Assembly: GCA_037074765.1 (NCBI GenBank)
Contig: JBAMDO010000569.1
Span: 310,001 to 374,000, forward strand
Direction of reading: 5' to 3'
Length of the DNA: 64,000 nt
DNA from: Mansonella perstans
Lineage: Eukaryota; Nematoda; Chromadorea; Rhabditida; Onchocercidae
Shown here: piece by piece, positions 51,629 to 64,000 of the stretch
Numbering within the stretch: the stretch's first letter is position 1
How the letters are laid out: each line of letters begins with the position of its first letter
Translations under genes and position numbers: made by a program
Notes under the pieces: model-generated
Database searches by the model: none
The model's input: only the letters and a program-made list of their open reading frames with translations
What the model was told of the DNA's origin: nothing

Positions 51629-54600
51629 TGCCAATTTCCATTCATATAAGCTCAAAGGGCTCAAAAAAAGTTTGAAGAAGAAATGAACCAAATTTTTGAA
51701 TAAAATTGAACTTGAAATAAACGCAGTGAATGGTACGATGAAAAATGAAATTATGGTAAAATACTGTGAATAATCGAATCATTGTGTAACACAATTTAGA
51801 AAGAATAAAAATCCTGTTTAGGCGTAGCAAAATTGGCGAACGCATTCGGAAAAGACATTATCTATGATAAATCTAAACTTGTTAACACGGACAGCTTTGT
51901 TTGATCAGAAAATGTTAATTTACATTTGAATCACTAATGATTAGTATTTGCGCACACGCAATAGTATCTATCCATTACACTGATGATTGATGAAAACAAT
52001 GAATGAAAGATTGTTTGGTTGACAAAAGCTATGAAAAAAATGCAAAAGATTGCTGAGGGTTACATGTCTATTTAAAGTAATTATATAACTTAGCAGCAAT
52101 TGCAGTCTTTTCATTTTTAATCTGAAATTAATTGGCCATATAAAAGGCTTTCTTTTTGTGAAAAGAGAACAAAAATATCAATAAATTTAGTAATTGTTAA
52201 ATTTCGAGAAATTTTTTTACATGGAAAAAATGACGTAAAGAAAAAAAACAAATCCCTGCAGTATTGAAATTGTGACAAAAAATTTTGCTTGCGCAATCTT
52301 TTGTCATTTATGTCATTCGATAGCAGAGGCAACAATGTTTTCATTCACTTAAATGTTTTGCGATAACAGATGAAGAACTGCAGCAAATATTCTTATCTTT
52401 CCTCTTCTAAGAATAACCACGATAATCAAATATTTTTTGTGTTGTGATTAAAATATTCATCCATCTTTTTTGAATTACAAAGAACAATCCATCAAGCGGT
52501 TGAATTTCAAATGATTAGAAAAATATAATTTGAAAGTTTGGCATGATTAAAAAGCTGTTGAAAATTTGGGATGTATTTGCAAAAAAAAAAATTTTATTCA
52601 ACGAATTAACATAAGTGTTTTATAATTTATTTGACATAAAAATTTCTAGGACACAAATATGGTCATTTTGAAATAGACTAGGTCAAAAGTGTCATCATTG
52701 TGGAAAATTGAAATAAAATTGCACTACAAAATTATTTTGGGTAAGTGCCAAATAATCTTGCACTATACTATTATTCCCAAGCAATCATAAAATTCTTAAC
52801 GCTTTGTAATTTGAAATTTAATGCAAAAAAAGTGATGTCAAAGCACATTTGCCGCTACTACTTGTCTTTATTTAAAGCACACTGACCACTGCCTTTATTT
52901 GAATATTTTTTGTCACTCTTTTCAAAATTTACTCAATGATCCCAATACATTCCTTCTCAGCAATTTCCTTTACCCTTAAGAGCTTCTTGACATTAATTCG
53001 AAGTGGTCGAAAATATTCCTCCATTTCTCCTATTTCTATTGTATGTTGGATTCATATTATCGTTTTTCTATCATCAATATTCATCTGAATCTTCAAAGTT
53101 CTTATTTAATTCTTACAAGCAATGAATTATATTGTTAGTCTTTTCCACGGATTCATCTATCATAATTGGCGCAAAAAACATGTTTAAGCTTACGCTTTCT
53201 GTTAATTAAATCATCGAATGTTCAAATAAAGTTTACAAATTCATCTTCATGATCCAAATAAAAAGAACTTCCGCAGCAATCACTATTAATAAAAAAAATG
53301 GAAATTTTTTTTTTTAGAAAAGAAAATATCTTTTTGAAAAGACCACCTAGTTGATTTCTGTTGTAAACAATATTTCATAGCATAAATGACTTAGTTACTT
53401 GGATGAGATTTTCTGTCTTTCGTATTGAGTGAAAAACAAAAATTCCGAATTCCAACTTAATTTGCCTAAAAAATGCATACCAAAATTCAACAAAATTAGA
53501 TAAGATAATAAAAGGATTAAAATAGGGAACGAATAAAAAGTCATTTTTATTATTCAATTTCATTTTGCCCAGAGAATGTATGGGATCAAAAATTTGGAAT
53601 TTATTGCATTTTAGATAGAACAGATGGAATGTTTTACTGATTGAAATTAATTTAACCAAAAGTTATTTAAAAAAAAAAAAAAATAGCGCAGTGAATGCAG
53701 AATTGCTCTTAATTTTAGAAATAGACAAAATTTTAAAATGAATACTGCTAGAACATAATAATCATTGGATCAGACTGGAATGATGAAGTAAAATAGATGT
53801 AGTGAAATGAGAACAATTAACAAAGACAGAAAACTAGGCCAGCAACCTGTAGATAATTTCAACTGCTAAAATTTTTTTGACTGCTCGTAAATGCTGAAAT
53901 ACCCAAATTCGACGATTATATCAGCCGGTTTACATTCGATACATTTAGAATTATTTACTCTATTCTTTAATAACAGTATGACCTGCCATGAATTCAATTG
54001 CATATATCCATGCATAGAAGAGTAAGTAGCAATTTACTACGCAATGATGCATGATTCAATTGTCAAAGTGTCGATCACAACCTCTGCGATAATCACAATC
54101 ATTGTGTGGGAAATTAATCCGTGCTTATGTTTTATAAGATTTGCTAGGAATTAATCAATTATTTTAATTTGAAAAATTTCTATCATTCATTTCTCATTAT
54201 TTTATCATTCTAAATGAGTGAATAAATGGTTAAGGATGGAGACCGGAATAAAAATTTTTCAGTTTTTCTCGGTAAAACTTCTCATTTCACCGGTTTTTAA
54301 AAAGACTCCTCACATTTCAATCTGTCCACTTCAGTCCTGTTCACATTTCTGTAATTGTAATTTTCTTATATCATTTATACAATTGTCCGTTTATTCTTGC
54401 CATCTACTGTTATATAGGCAAACAACATAAATAAAGCAAAATGCATTGTGGAAAATTTGAAATAAGTTTTTAGTGTGAAGAAAAATCAGTTGAACTTTGT
54501 TTTTATGACCTAATTTGATAGCATATATATATGTTTGATCAAATTTAATTATATTGCCCTTAATAACGTACAAGTCAAACTTTCAAGTCAAACTTTCCTT

Positions 54601-57402
54601 TATAGTCAGCTTTTTTTTATTATTATTATTATTTTTTCTGAAAATATATTTATTAGTTCTGAAGTTGACACATCACCGATGATTTTGACACATCACCGAT
54701 GATTCAACCATAGGGCAATTCAAACGAAATTCAAGGCAAAGGCAATTCAAACGAAATAATTGATTGTCTCAAATGCTGGCTTATTTTAGAAGCTTATAAG
54801 TAGTATATAATCATTCATGAGACGAAGAGTGATAAAGAGAATGAAAAGTAGAAATGGTTATTTTGTGACAGAAGTCTACGTCAAATTATAGCCATTCAAT
54901 TTTTCAATCCAAATACTTTTTGATGGACGGAAAATTTTGAAGTTTGTTTTTTGGCAGTTTTGTATTTGTTATTAAAATGTCATAGAAATCATTCAATTTC
55001 ATTAAAAGTTCTAGCGAAAATTTGAAATATTTGCACAATCTTTTGGCACTTAATTATGTATCATTAATGCTGAAATACGATAAGACAATAATAGGGATGA
55101 ATGGAGTATGTCCATGCTGCGAAGTGTATTTTTAAAACACTTCATTTACCAGCACATCATTGACATTTCATAGAATTTTTTCTTAAATTAGTTACATTTG
55201 ATGACTAAACTGAAATCTCGTTCGAATTTAAGTTTACATATTCAAAAGAAATCTTGTGTTTCATCATTTGTATTGTTGAGCTGAGCTTGTTTTAGATTTA
55301 TTCATGAATCATACAGAATCATTTTAGATTTCACGATATCTTAGACTTTTGACTTTTTATAACAACGATGCGCTATCGCAATAATATCCTTTGTGAATCC
55401 GATACCTCCCAATCCCTTTGAATTATACCTTCTTCAAAGCAATGCTCATATCATAAACCCGGCTGCATAAACCTGCTCTGTCTTTAAAGCATACCATCGA
55501 CAAATTATCAATTCCTTACCAATAGTTTGTCATTTAAAAAAGCCACAATAACCAACATAGAACTTAATCAACTGAAATGTAAGAAAATAGAAATTTATAT
55601 TCCCTGAACAACAATACCAAGTATTCCTCCTAACCGAACTCTGTACGCTAACTGAATGTTATAAATTTAATTTTCCTTTATCATTAAATACATTTTATAG
55701 ATGTATATCATCATTAAGTGATGTACGCTTCAACTTTATCAGACACAGAAAACAAACAAACAGACAGCTCAATATAATAATCAGATCAAGTTCACTTAAT
55801 CAGTACATATGTTGCATGAATATTTGAAAAGACATAAATAGAAGTCAGTAAGAATTCAATAACAGAAGAGAAAAAGTGAAAAGCAATCTGCACAAAACTC
55901 AAAAAGAGAAAAATTGCAATCCGTACAACTTGAGACAAATTAGAAATATTGTAAAAAAAATGAAACGACAATCAGATAAAAGCATATTCATGAGTTTAAT
56001 ATTTTCTCCATTAAGAGAAAATTATACATGAACACGAAGTTAAAAGTTGTTGAAAGAAAAAATTTATAAAAATTTGAATTTCTCACGTTAAAAAAATCAA
56101 AAAACACTAATAAGGTACCGAAATGCAGAGATAATATCTCAGTAAGATATTAAAGAAATGTGACATATAAACAATCAAAAATGCAACTTTTGGTGTAGAC
56201 TACTCATAATCCTACGTCCGATCAAATAGTTAGCCTAACAAACACGAATTTTCTGGTATTCCTACAGTAATGTTTAAATCATTGGGTAATATAATAACGG
56301 AACGAGAAGACATATCAAAAGGAAAAATCCAGAATAAGCGGAAAAAGAAATGAAAAGACACGTTAAATGGTAAGATCGACATAACATAATAACACCAAAT
56401 ATTTTTTTTTTATAATTTTTGTCATGAACTAACGTTCTTGCGCCATAGCACATCCAGCAAATTACGTTTAGTTCCAAATTTCAAGATAAAACTAAGGATT
56501 ACATTATCTGGTAAAATGCAATAATTAAGTTCTACGGAAATACAATAGAAAAGAACCCTCTCTCTCTCTCTCTCGATATTGATCGAACTTTTCAAACCAT
56601 TTCGAATAAATTATTTCTTGCTGTCAAGATTCGATCAAGAAAAACAACGAAAATTTCCTAGGCAAGAAATAATTGAATAATTACTCAATAGCACCATACT
56701 TTGTAGGAAATTTTTGGTAATATTTTCCTCATAAGCTAACGTTATCCCGTCGTAGCATACCCAGCAAAATTGACTATACAAAGTCAATTGATCTCGCGAA
56801 GCAAGAAAAAAACAAGCAACATGAGTAGAGTTAATTACTTACATGTAGCTTCTAGCATCTCTTGCAACGATACGTTACTATAAATTATGAAGATACAAAC
56901 TCCAAGAATTTCTTACGAATCAATTTTAGGTTTCAACAATTAAAAATGATTACAATTCACAAGAATGGCAAAGAATATTCATAGCGAATATCCTTCTGAA
57001 CATTAAATTGGATTTAGAACCTAAAATAACTGTGACAGTTAACAGCAGCAATAAAAACAGTAGTTAGTTATACGCACAGATTTCTCAAAACTCAACAGGA
57101 ACATGATAAAACAAGCAACTTTTCAAGTTATTTCCTGAGATAACATCAAAAATGAACATTTAAAACTGCAAGAAAACTTTTTCCCACAAAACATCCTATC
57201 CTCTGTTTCGATGCATAGTTATTTGGATGTTCAAAATTCTAGTTGACTAAAATTCAAAAAAAGAGCTAAATTCCCACATATCTTCAAATCAATAAGATGA
57301 ATAACAAAAAAAAAAAAAAAAAGAAAAAAATTTAACAAACAACGTAAATTATACTTCAATTCCTCGGCATACTAAAAAACAATACAAATGAAAAAATTAA
57401 TT
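51629..57402. other. AT-rich intergenic region
   Basis: About 5.8 kb with no supported gene. It includes the presumed promoter of the sushi gene at its low end and the 3' flank of PP2A-B55 at its high end. It holds the direct repeats near 54666 and two related motifs near 56429 and 56737. Confidence 0.5.
54666..54704. repeat. short direct repeats
   Basis: TGACACATCACCGATGATT occurs twice, at 54666 and 54686. Just after it GGCAATTCAAACGAAAT is also duplicated (about 54714 and 54741). Confidence 0.85.
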
Positions 57403-60400
57403 TTATTTGTCCTGAAAGATATAAAGTCGATTAGTTGCTGCCAGTGCGATAATATTTTGTTTAGGATGCCAAGCTGTATGCAGAATTTTCCTAGTGAAAT
57501 CAAGACTATCCGCGCTTACATCTTCATCTGTCTGCATTTCCACTCCTCCGGCAAGGACACGCTTTTTGTTCACACGAGCGGCACCTGAAGTTAGCACTCG
57601 ACGAGTTGGTAAACGTATGTGGGATTTTTCGATATGAGCCTGAAAATCGATTAAACTCAGCATAGTGTAAAAGATAAAGTAAAAACATAAATTAATTTTT
57701 CTAAATCTCGAAAAAATTCTGCATGTAAATTTCTGTCAAAAAAAAGTCGTGAACATAATTTACCTCATAAGTTTTGGCTACACCCGCCTCAACACCTCTT
57801 TTGAATGATCGAAAGAAGTTGTTATATGATCCGGTTAATATATGACTGAAAATCAATAATATAATAATTTATAGATTTCACTAAATCAAATGTCCTCAAA
57901 AACTGAATCGGAGGGAGAGAAAAATGGACACAACGAACTAATCGAATCTCTTCTGAATTAAATTATATTAAAAATAACTCAAAGAATCGAATTAAACAAA
58001 AACTAACTAGGAGGAAAAGTTCAAATCTAGTTAAATCATTTGAAATACAAACAGCTTCTTTATTTGATTTGAAAAAAGACCAGGAAAACTGCAACTCTCA
58101 AAAATATTTGAAAAAAGAAGGCTTATTTTTGAATGAAAAAAACTCATCATTCTCAACTTCAAGTATTTTAGCTAAATCATTCTTTTCGTCCTCTCTTTAC
58201 GTCTAACTTCAACCGACAATTTTATACTTCCATGATAAACACAGCATAATATTACTTACTAATGGTTATAAATATTAAAATTAAAACCCAGCAATGCAGT
58301 ACTTAGCAGATATTCGGAAGATTTTAATTAAAACCTAAATATTTACTATCGTACACGTGTTTTAAACACTGTTCTACATCACTTAATGTTCTGTAATTGA
58401 AACACTCAATGATTAAAACAAAATATGTTCAACGCATAAAAGGTTTATTAGTTTCGTGCATTATATTTCTGAACGAAAATATAAGCAACAAACTGAAACA
58501 CCTAATAAATAAAACAACTCACTTGTCATCCCCGCTCCAATCAACTTCGAATTTATCGAAAATGGAATCATTCTCATACAGTGTGCATAATTTTGAGCGC
58601 AAATAGTCATGAACAGGATAAGTTTCTACTGGTCCAGATTCCATATTTATATCCCACACCTGCAAAAAAAAAGTTTTATGTGGTTAAAAAAAAATTGAAG
58701 AATTTTCCGTTGATTAGTCGAAAAATAATGAAATTCATACTTTAGCAGTTAAATAATCTCTTGTGAGCAAATATCTTCCATTATGAGAAAATTTCACATC
58801 AGACACGGAAGCTATGATTTCTGAGAAGAACGAGCGATTTGCCGGATCTTCCGATTCTTCAAATACTGCAACAGTTATAATGTGATTACTTCAGAATAAA
58901 AAACTCGAAACTTGCAACGTACAAATCAAGCATTTCGCCAATTTCTAACCTTTCATATTTAAAATTTAGTCAGTATTAGTTTTACTGAAACTACACTCCT
59001 AAATTCTTCCTGATAATATGCATAAGGTAAAATAAAAAATAATCATTTACGTTTGGCATGAATATCGCAAAGTGCACGATCACGCATATCACACAAGCGA
59101 ATCGATCCTTTGGAAGAGCTGTAAACGAACCAATGGCACTGAGTTGGATGAAATTCAGCAGCAGTGATTACCTCTGTCAATTCTTCCATGTTCACTGGCT
59201 TAATATCCACTATATCTGAAAGGGTTATTTATCATTATTAAAATCATTGTAAAAACACCTTCATTTTTTGCTAATTGTTGCACCTCGTAAAAACGTGTAG
59301 AAAATTTGAATAAAGAAACTGACTGAAACTCTCATCGGTGATTTCAAGATGCCATATATTTATTCGTAAATCATCAGCGGATAAAAATATTTCCTGAAAT
59401 GAACAATTTAAAAAAAAATGAAGGGTTATAAATTGGTGGAAACATTGAAAAGCAAGGAATTATATTGAAAACATTGCGAAGCAAAAAAAAAAGACAAAAA
59501 AGCTGTACTTGATCAGAATTAACACTGATAGAATTGACGTGATAAGTATGGGCATTGCCATAAACCCGTCGAGGAGATGCTTCCACTATTAACTCCATGG
59601 GTACTAATTTTGGCAGTTTCAGCTGCCCGCTAAAGCCTGCAGATTAATACGTGAGATATTACAATTATACCAAGTGCTATCAAATTCCGTGAAATGAATA
59701 TAAAAACTCAAGAAAAATATTATAGACACCTTGTTAGTTTAACATATATATATATATATTTAGACACCTGCATATTAAACCTCTTAGAAATTAATAAACA
59801 CGAAAGAAAAATGAAAAAAAAAGATAATTTCGTCCGAGCGAAGCATTTATCAATAACCGATATACTCACTTCGTTTACCTATGGTGCCGTCAGCATTTCT
59901 TGTTAAATTCCAACCACCATCAGCAACTTTCTTTTCTCTTTCAGAAATTTTCCACAACTTAATTGTTTTGTCTGCAAAATACTTTCTAGATGTTGCTAAG
60001 CACAAAAAAATGAAAATTACATTTCTTCTGAGCTCACTAATCAGCCTTATTTATTCAGCATATGATTCCATACCATTGGTAGATAAAATGAAGTTTGCAG
60101 CATTCTTCCTTTTCAACCATTTTATTTGATTAATTTTCTCCTCTATTTCGAGAGATTTCAAATAGTCAAATTCCGGTTCATGCGACTGGAAAGTCGAGTA
60201 GACATTGTAGTCAGTTGAACGTTGACCGTTTATGAATTTTCCCTATATAAGTACGGAAATGTAGCCAAATATAATTGTTTACACCAATCGATTCGTTTAT
60301 GCCAGTAAGGATTCTGAGCACTAATAAGACTACAGATATAATTTAATAAGATTACAGATATAATTCATTCTCATCTCTTCCATGCTCTCATGCTGTCTAA

Positions 60401-61069
60401 CCATTGCTGCTCCCAGAATAGAGTCTGAATTTTGTAGAAAAAATGAAATCTTTAAAATTAAAAACAGTGAAAAGAAAAAAAAAATTAAAGCCTACACTTT
60501 GATCACGCTGAAATATCACAACCCGTCCTCCTTTGTCACCCGTCGCAAGGAATTCACCATCGTGGGAAAATTCAACACAGGATATAATGTCCGCTAAAAT
60601 GGACTGACTACTTAAAAAGAAGAGTTAATCTGTAGCACAGCAAACGAAAATAACAGCACGGAAAAAAAATAAAATGTTAGAATAATTTCGACAAAATTTT
60701 CAGAAATAGGCGTGAGAAAACTTTGCTTCAACACTATATTTAAAAAGAAAAATCGAAAACACAAAACGAAAGTACCGTAAATAATTACAAAAGCAACACA
60801 ATAAAGGAAAAAGCGACAGATGAAAACGGATGTTCAAGCATAAATTCGACTTCACGACACGGTGTGTTCCCAAGATCACACGTGTGGAAACGATGTCATG
60901 GGAAGCCGATCATACGCTATAAGATCTCACCGTCGCTTGCAATACCTCCATCAGGCTCGATATTTCCTTTAACTTGAGAGAAATGCCAGTGGATTCCATC
61001 ATCATCTGATGTACCGTCATTTTCCATAACATCCATTGAGGTACAGGCCTGATGATCGTCCACATCCAT
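57403..61069 (-). CDS. PP2A regulatory subunit B55 (PPP2R2 / SUR-6 type)
   Basis: WD40 beta-propeller subunit that targets protein phosphatase 2A to its substrates. Exons in phase: 60931-61069 (from the first in-frame Met; the exon itself reaches an acceptor at 61100), 60496-60593, 60074-60242, 59870-59971, 59509-59636, 59324-59393, 59051-59215, 58741-58865, 58523-58659, 57764-57845 and 57403-57639 (TAA), for about 483 residues. Family sequence is near-continuous: [134 protein letters not shown] and a final [15 protein letters not shown]. Human B55 has about 447 residues; the excess is an acidic N-terminal extension (MDVDDHQ...TSDDDG) and a longer basic loop before the last blade. A further coding-compatible exon at 61166-61191 may extend the N terminus. 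Confidence 0.96.
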
Positions 61070-63059
61070 ATTCCCTCTCCCAGCCTTTTTTTCAACGATC
61101 TGGAAATAAATAATAACTTAACATAAAACCTGTTTAATAAAAACAAATCAGCAAATTCATATTACTTTATCACGTTTATCTTTGCATGCAGCTAAAAAAG
61201 AGAAAGCATTATTTTCTTTCGCATAAAAAAATTACATAAAAAAAAACAAATTCTTCAATTAGCATCTTATCTCTCTCTCTCTACTGATTAACTGTTATAG
61301 CATAAAACAAAATTAATTTCGAATTTTCTCTCATAGAGTTTGTTGAATTGCTAGATATTTCTGCTTCTTTTATCCCAAATTAAACTTTTCATAATAAAAC
61401 ATTCTTTAGGAAGACCACCTGTTAAACAGGTAGCCATATCAGTAAAAGGTTTTTCAGATGTCACACGCAAAGCGATGCATTTTTAAATTCGGACATACTA
61501 TACAGTAAATGAGTCTACCATTGCTGGGTGTAAAATCGCTTCTGGAATACAATCGAAAGATGTTATATGACAAGAAAAAAAAAGCATGCATTGTTTATAT
61601 GAAAATTGAAATCAGATACACGTATCACGCTATGCGAAAAATATTCCGAAAAGAAAACTGATGAAAACTTTTCATCCAAGCAATACCTTTACGGTTCGTT
61701 CATAAATAGATTCCATATCTAACTTCATGTTAAAGAAAAGAAAAAGATTTCTGGAATTCCTAGGAAAATCCTAGCAAAACCCAATATCACGGGAAACTCA
61801 CCACATATCACGTGGCGTACCCAAACATTTTTGAAACCACAAATGTAAACAACCGCCCCTCCCTCCTACGACCAAGAAGATTGCGGCCGATCAGCAAAGT
61901 TCACATTTTAATTCTGAGACGCTACCGCGCAATGCAACATTTCAAACCTCACTTAACATTGTATTTTTTTTAATCGCTTTTCTCATCTATGCAAATTAAT
62001 TCATTTACACGTACGTGAGAAAAACACGTAGAAACAATTGATTGATCATAATTTGCACATAATCTAACCTATATTTTTGATTCTTAGTATAATTGATCCT
62101 ATCTAAGAAATTAATCAACAGAATAGCGGGATCATTTTGACAAATTCGAAAAGTTTGCTTTTCGTTATTTTATAAAACTGATCATAGGATATTTAAAATT
62201 TCTTTCATTATTTTATAAAACTGATTTATCATAGGATATTTATCATCATAGATTTATCATTATCTCTTTCTTCTATCTTTTTTTTTTCCCACTGAGCCTT
62301 AAATGATGATTACAGTAATCAGTTGTGCAAAATAGAAATGTCTTTTAAAAAGCTTTGCAATCAGAATTGAATAAATCATATGCTATCCTTTTTTTTCTAC
62401 AACAATCTAAAAACTTTAGACTAATTCAAATATTTCGTATTAATGAAAGAAAAAAAACAAAAATGCTCATATTATCATCTGTTTTAAAATAATATGTTAA
62501 TTTCATAGATAGATATATTAAAATAAATATGTTAATATTCGTAGTAAATATATAAACATTTCGTTACAATTTTATTGCCTAATTTCTTACCAAAGAATGT
62601 ACAACAAATAGCTAACCCTATTGATTCGCCTTAGAATTGCCGGTGCTACCCTCATTCACATTCGTTCCAATGGATCAATTCAATTCCAATTTTGTTTGTT
62701 TAATCTAAATTTAAATTTACATGTTACATTAAAAAAAAAAATTTCATCAAATATATATAATCAAATTTTTTTTATCAATATTTTAGATTTATTTATCAAA
62801 TTTCTTAAATACACATAGATATTGATTGACCTTCTTAACTTATTGATTGACCTTCTAACTTTTAGTTGCAACGTCTAGAGAGAAATGAAACATCTCCTCA
62901 CCGTTCGATACTTTGATTCTTTCCGATGATTATACCTGATCGTATAAATTTATATAATGATTAACTAACCAGAAAAGAAAACACAAATCTATCTTCCTGT
63001 TTGTATTTTCGTCAATAGATTGATCACGTTGATTAGGCGTGTTTGCCAATCGAAATCGT
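61070..63059. other. upstream region of PP2A-B55, divergent from a + gene
   Basis: Holds a 26-base in-phase exon candidate (61166-61191, reading CKDKRDK) and a possible Met-start exon at 61687-61728 (MKLDMESIYERTVK, on the - strand) whose phase does not fit the former, so the true 5' end is unresolved. There is a (TC)n tract near 61271. From 61800 to 63059 I see no gene. Confidence 0.45.
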
Positions 63060-63280
63060 ATGGCTATCTTGGTTAGAGTGACCGATGCTCTTCGTATTCA
63101 GCAATTTAAATTCTGTAAGACGAAAATGATTTCCAAGAATAAGAGGAAAAAAGATGATGATGAAGTGATTGGTGGTGAAGGAATTGAATGTCGTATGAAG
63201 AAAGCTAAAAAGCGTTGTAAATGCACAAGCGTTGCTGGATCGATCGTCAATGACCAGTGGGGTGACCACTATGTCTTGAG
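63060..63280 (+). CDS. possible first exon of an unrecognised gene
   Basis: Open from ATG at 63060 to a GTTAGT donor at 63281. It encodes about 73 residues: a start MAILVRVTDALRIQQF, then a strongly charged stretch (SKNKRKKDDDEV; MKKAKKRCKC). The base content is clearly richer in G and C than its surroundings, which suggests coding. I do not recognise it, and no second exon is identifiable before the window ends. It would be divergent from PP2A-B55. Confidence 0.4.
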
Positions 63281-64000
63281 GTTAGTGAATGCGGTGTATT
63301 TCTACGCTGCTTCCATTTTTATTCCATAATCTCTTCAGACTTGCGGTACTCTCTCACACTTTATATCATGTAATTCATATCACATCAAAATGAGGATTAA
63401 ATATTCCAGCTAAAGTGTGACTTTTGAACTTTCTATTGCAATCAGTAATTTTTTATGTTGAACTTTTGAATTATAATTGTTCAACTGTATTAGCTAGTAT
63501 ATTCATCGTTAATTACTTAATTTTCATATAAATAGCAATATTTTTTTCGTTCAAAATAAATTAATTAGAGACAATTATGGTTTTTGCTAATATGAAATCA
63601 AATCTGGAAAAAATTAAATGAAGTTGATTTCATAATTAAATATGATTAAAATGGATTGCATTTTCCGTTGAAGTAATTGGGTCAGCAAGTAAAGTAATTG
63701 GGTCAGCAAGTATTTTTTAGGGAAATTCACTATGACCTTAAGCGATTCTCTTGTTGTCGCAATATGTTTTCTCATTATACTCTGTGCTGAGAAAGGTCAC
63801 ACTCATGTTGAGATGCGCATTGTTCTCATAAATGAGAATCAGTACATTTATATGAAATGATTTAAAGTACTTATTCTTATTTCATATTCGTTTTTTTATA
63901 TCCTTAATCCTTAAGCCGTGAATAAAATACCGAACAATGCATCTAGAGCCTGGAGCGAAAGAAAAATTAGTTAATAAGACCGAAGAAATGCGCACATTGA
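63281..64000. other. probable intron or flank, window end
   Basis: No supported exon. It contains the 20-base direct repeat at 63671. If 63060-63280 is real, this is its first intron. Confidence 0.4.
63671..63711. repeat. 20-bp direct repeat, two copies
   Basis: AAGTAATTGGGTCAGCAAGT at 63671-63690 and again at 63692-63711, separated by one base. Confidence 0.9.

Noticed and set aside
61687..61728. Possible first coding exon of PP2A-B55 (Met-start, 14 codons)
   Set aside because: Its phase 0 exit does not match the two-base entry needed at 61191 and no bridging exon was found. The simpler start at 61069 was kept.

Overview
This is nuclear DNA from a nematode, probably a spirurid/filarial worm. 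The evidence is visibly AT-rich sequence, genes split into many short exons by GT..AG introns with TTTCAG-type acceptors, long AT-rich intergenic tracts, and animal genes whose closest logic is that of C. elegans families. There is no prokaryotic gene, phage, CRISPR array, rRNA or intact tRNA that I can support. The genes below were assembled by hand from exons whose reading frames and splice phases agree. Exon coordinates are given in each entry.

Layout: 7-2690 (+) is the 3' part of a CAS/BCAR1-like docking protein. 4441-7544 (-) encodes an unrecognised 418-residue protein. 8770-12364 (+) is a complete ATG14/Barkor (EPG-8-like) autophagy gene. 12.4-22.1 kb has no gene I can see apart from a 24-bp minisatellite at 17.3 kb. 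22136-27840 (-) is a complete PPIL4-type cyclophilin/RRM gene, and its largest intron holds a small secreted-protein gene on the opposite strand (23279-24026). 28332-31948 (-) is a complete INTS11 endonuclease gene, 491 bp upstream of PPIL4 in the same direction, so the two may form an operon. 33874-34956 (-) encodes a secreted Ser/Thr-rich protein. 35-42.2 kb is empty. 42177-51628 (-) is a 19-exon gene for a secreted protein with about twelve sushi/CCP modules. 51.6-57.4 kb is empty. 57403-61069 (-) is the PP2A B55 regulatory subunit. 63060-63280 (+) may be the first exon of a gene leaving the window.

Several genes act in basic cell machinery: INTS11 (snRNA/mRNA 3' cleavage) and PPIL4 (spliceosome/transcription) are both nuclear RNA-processing factors and sit in tandem. 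ATG14 (PI3-kinase complex in autophagy), PP2A-B55 (phosphatase targeting) and CAS (adhesion signalling) are unrelated neighbours. The least described material is nematode-specific: the sushi protein with an unfamiliar N-terminal region, a dead CCP exon and one splice donor that looks broken; the nested Cys-rich secreted gene; and the 418-residue orphan. I found no wholly new multi-gene system.
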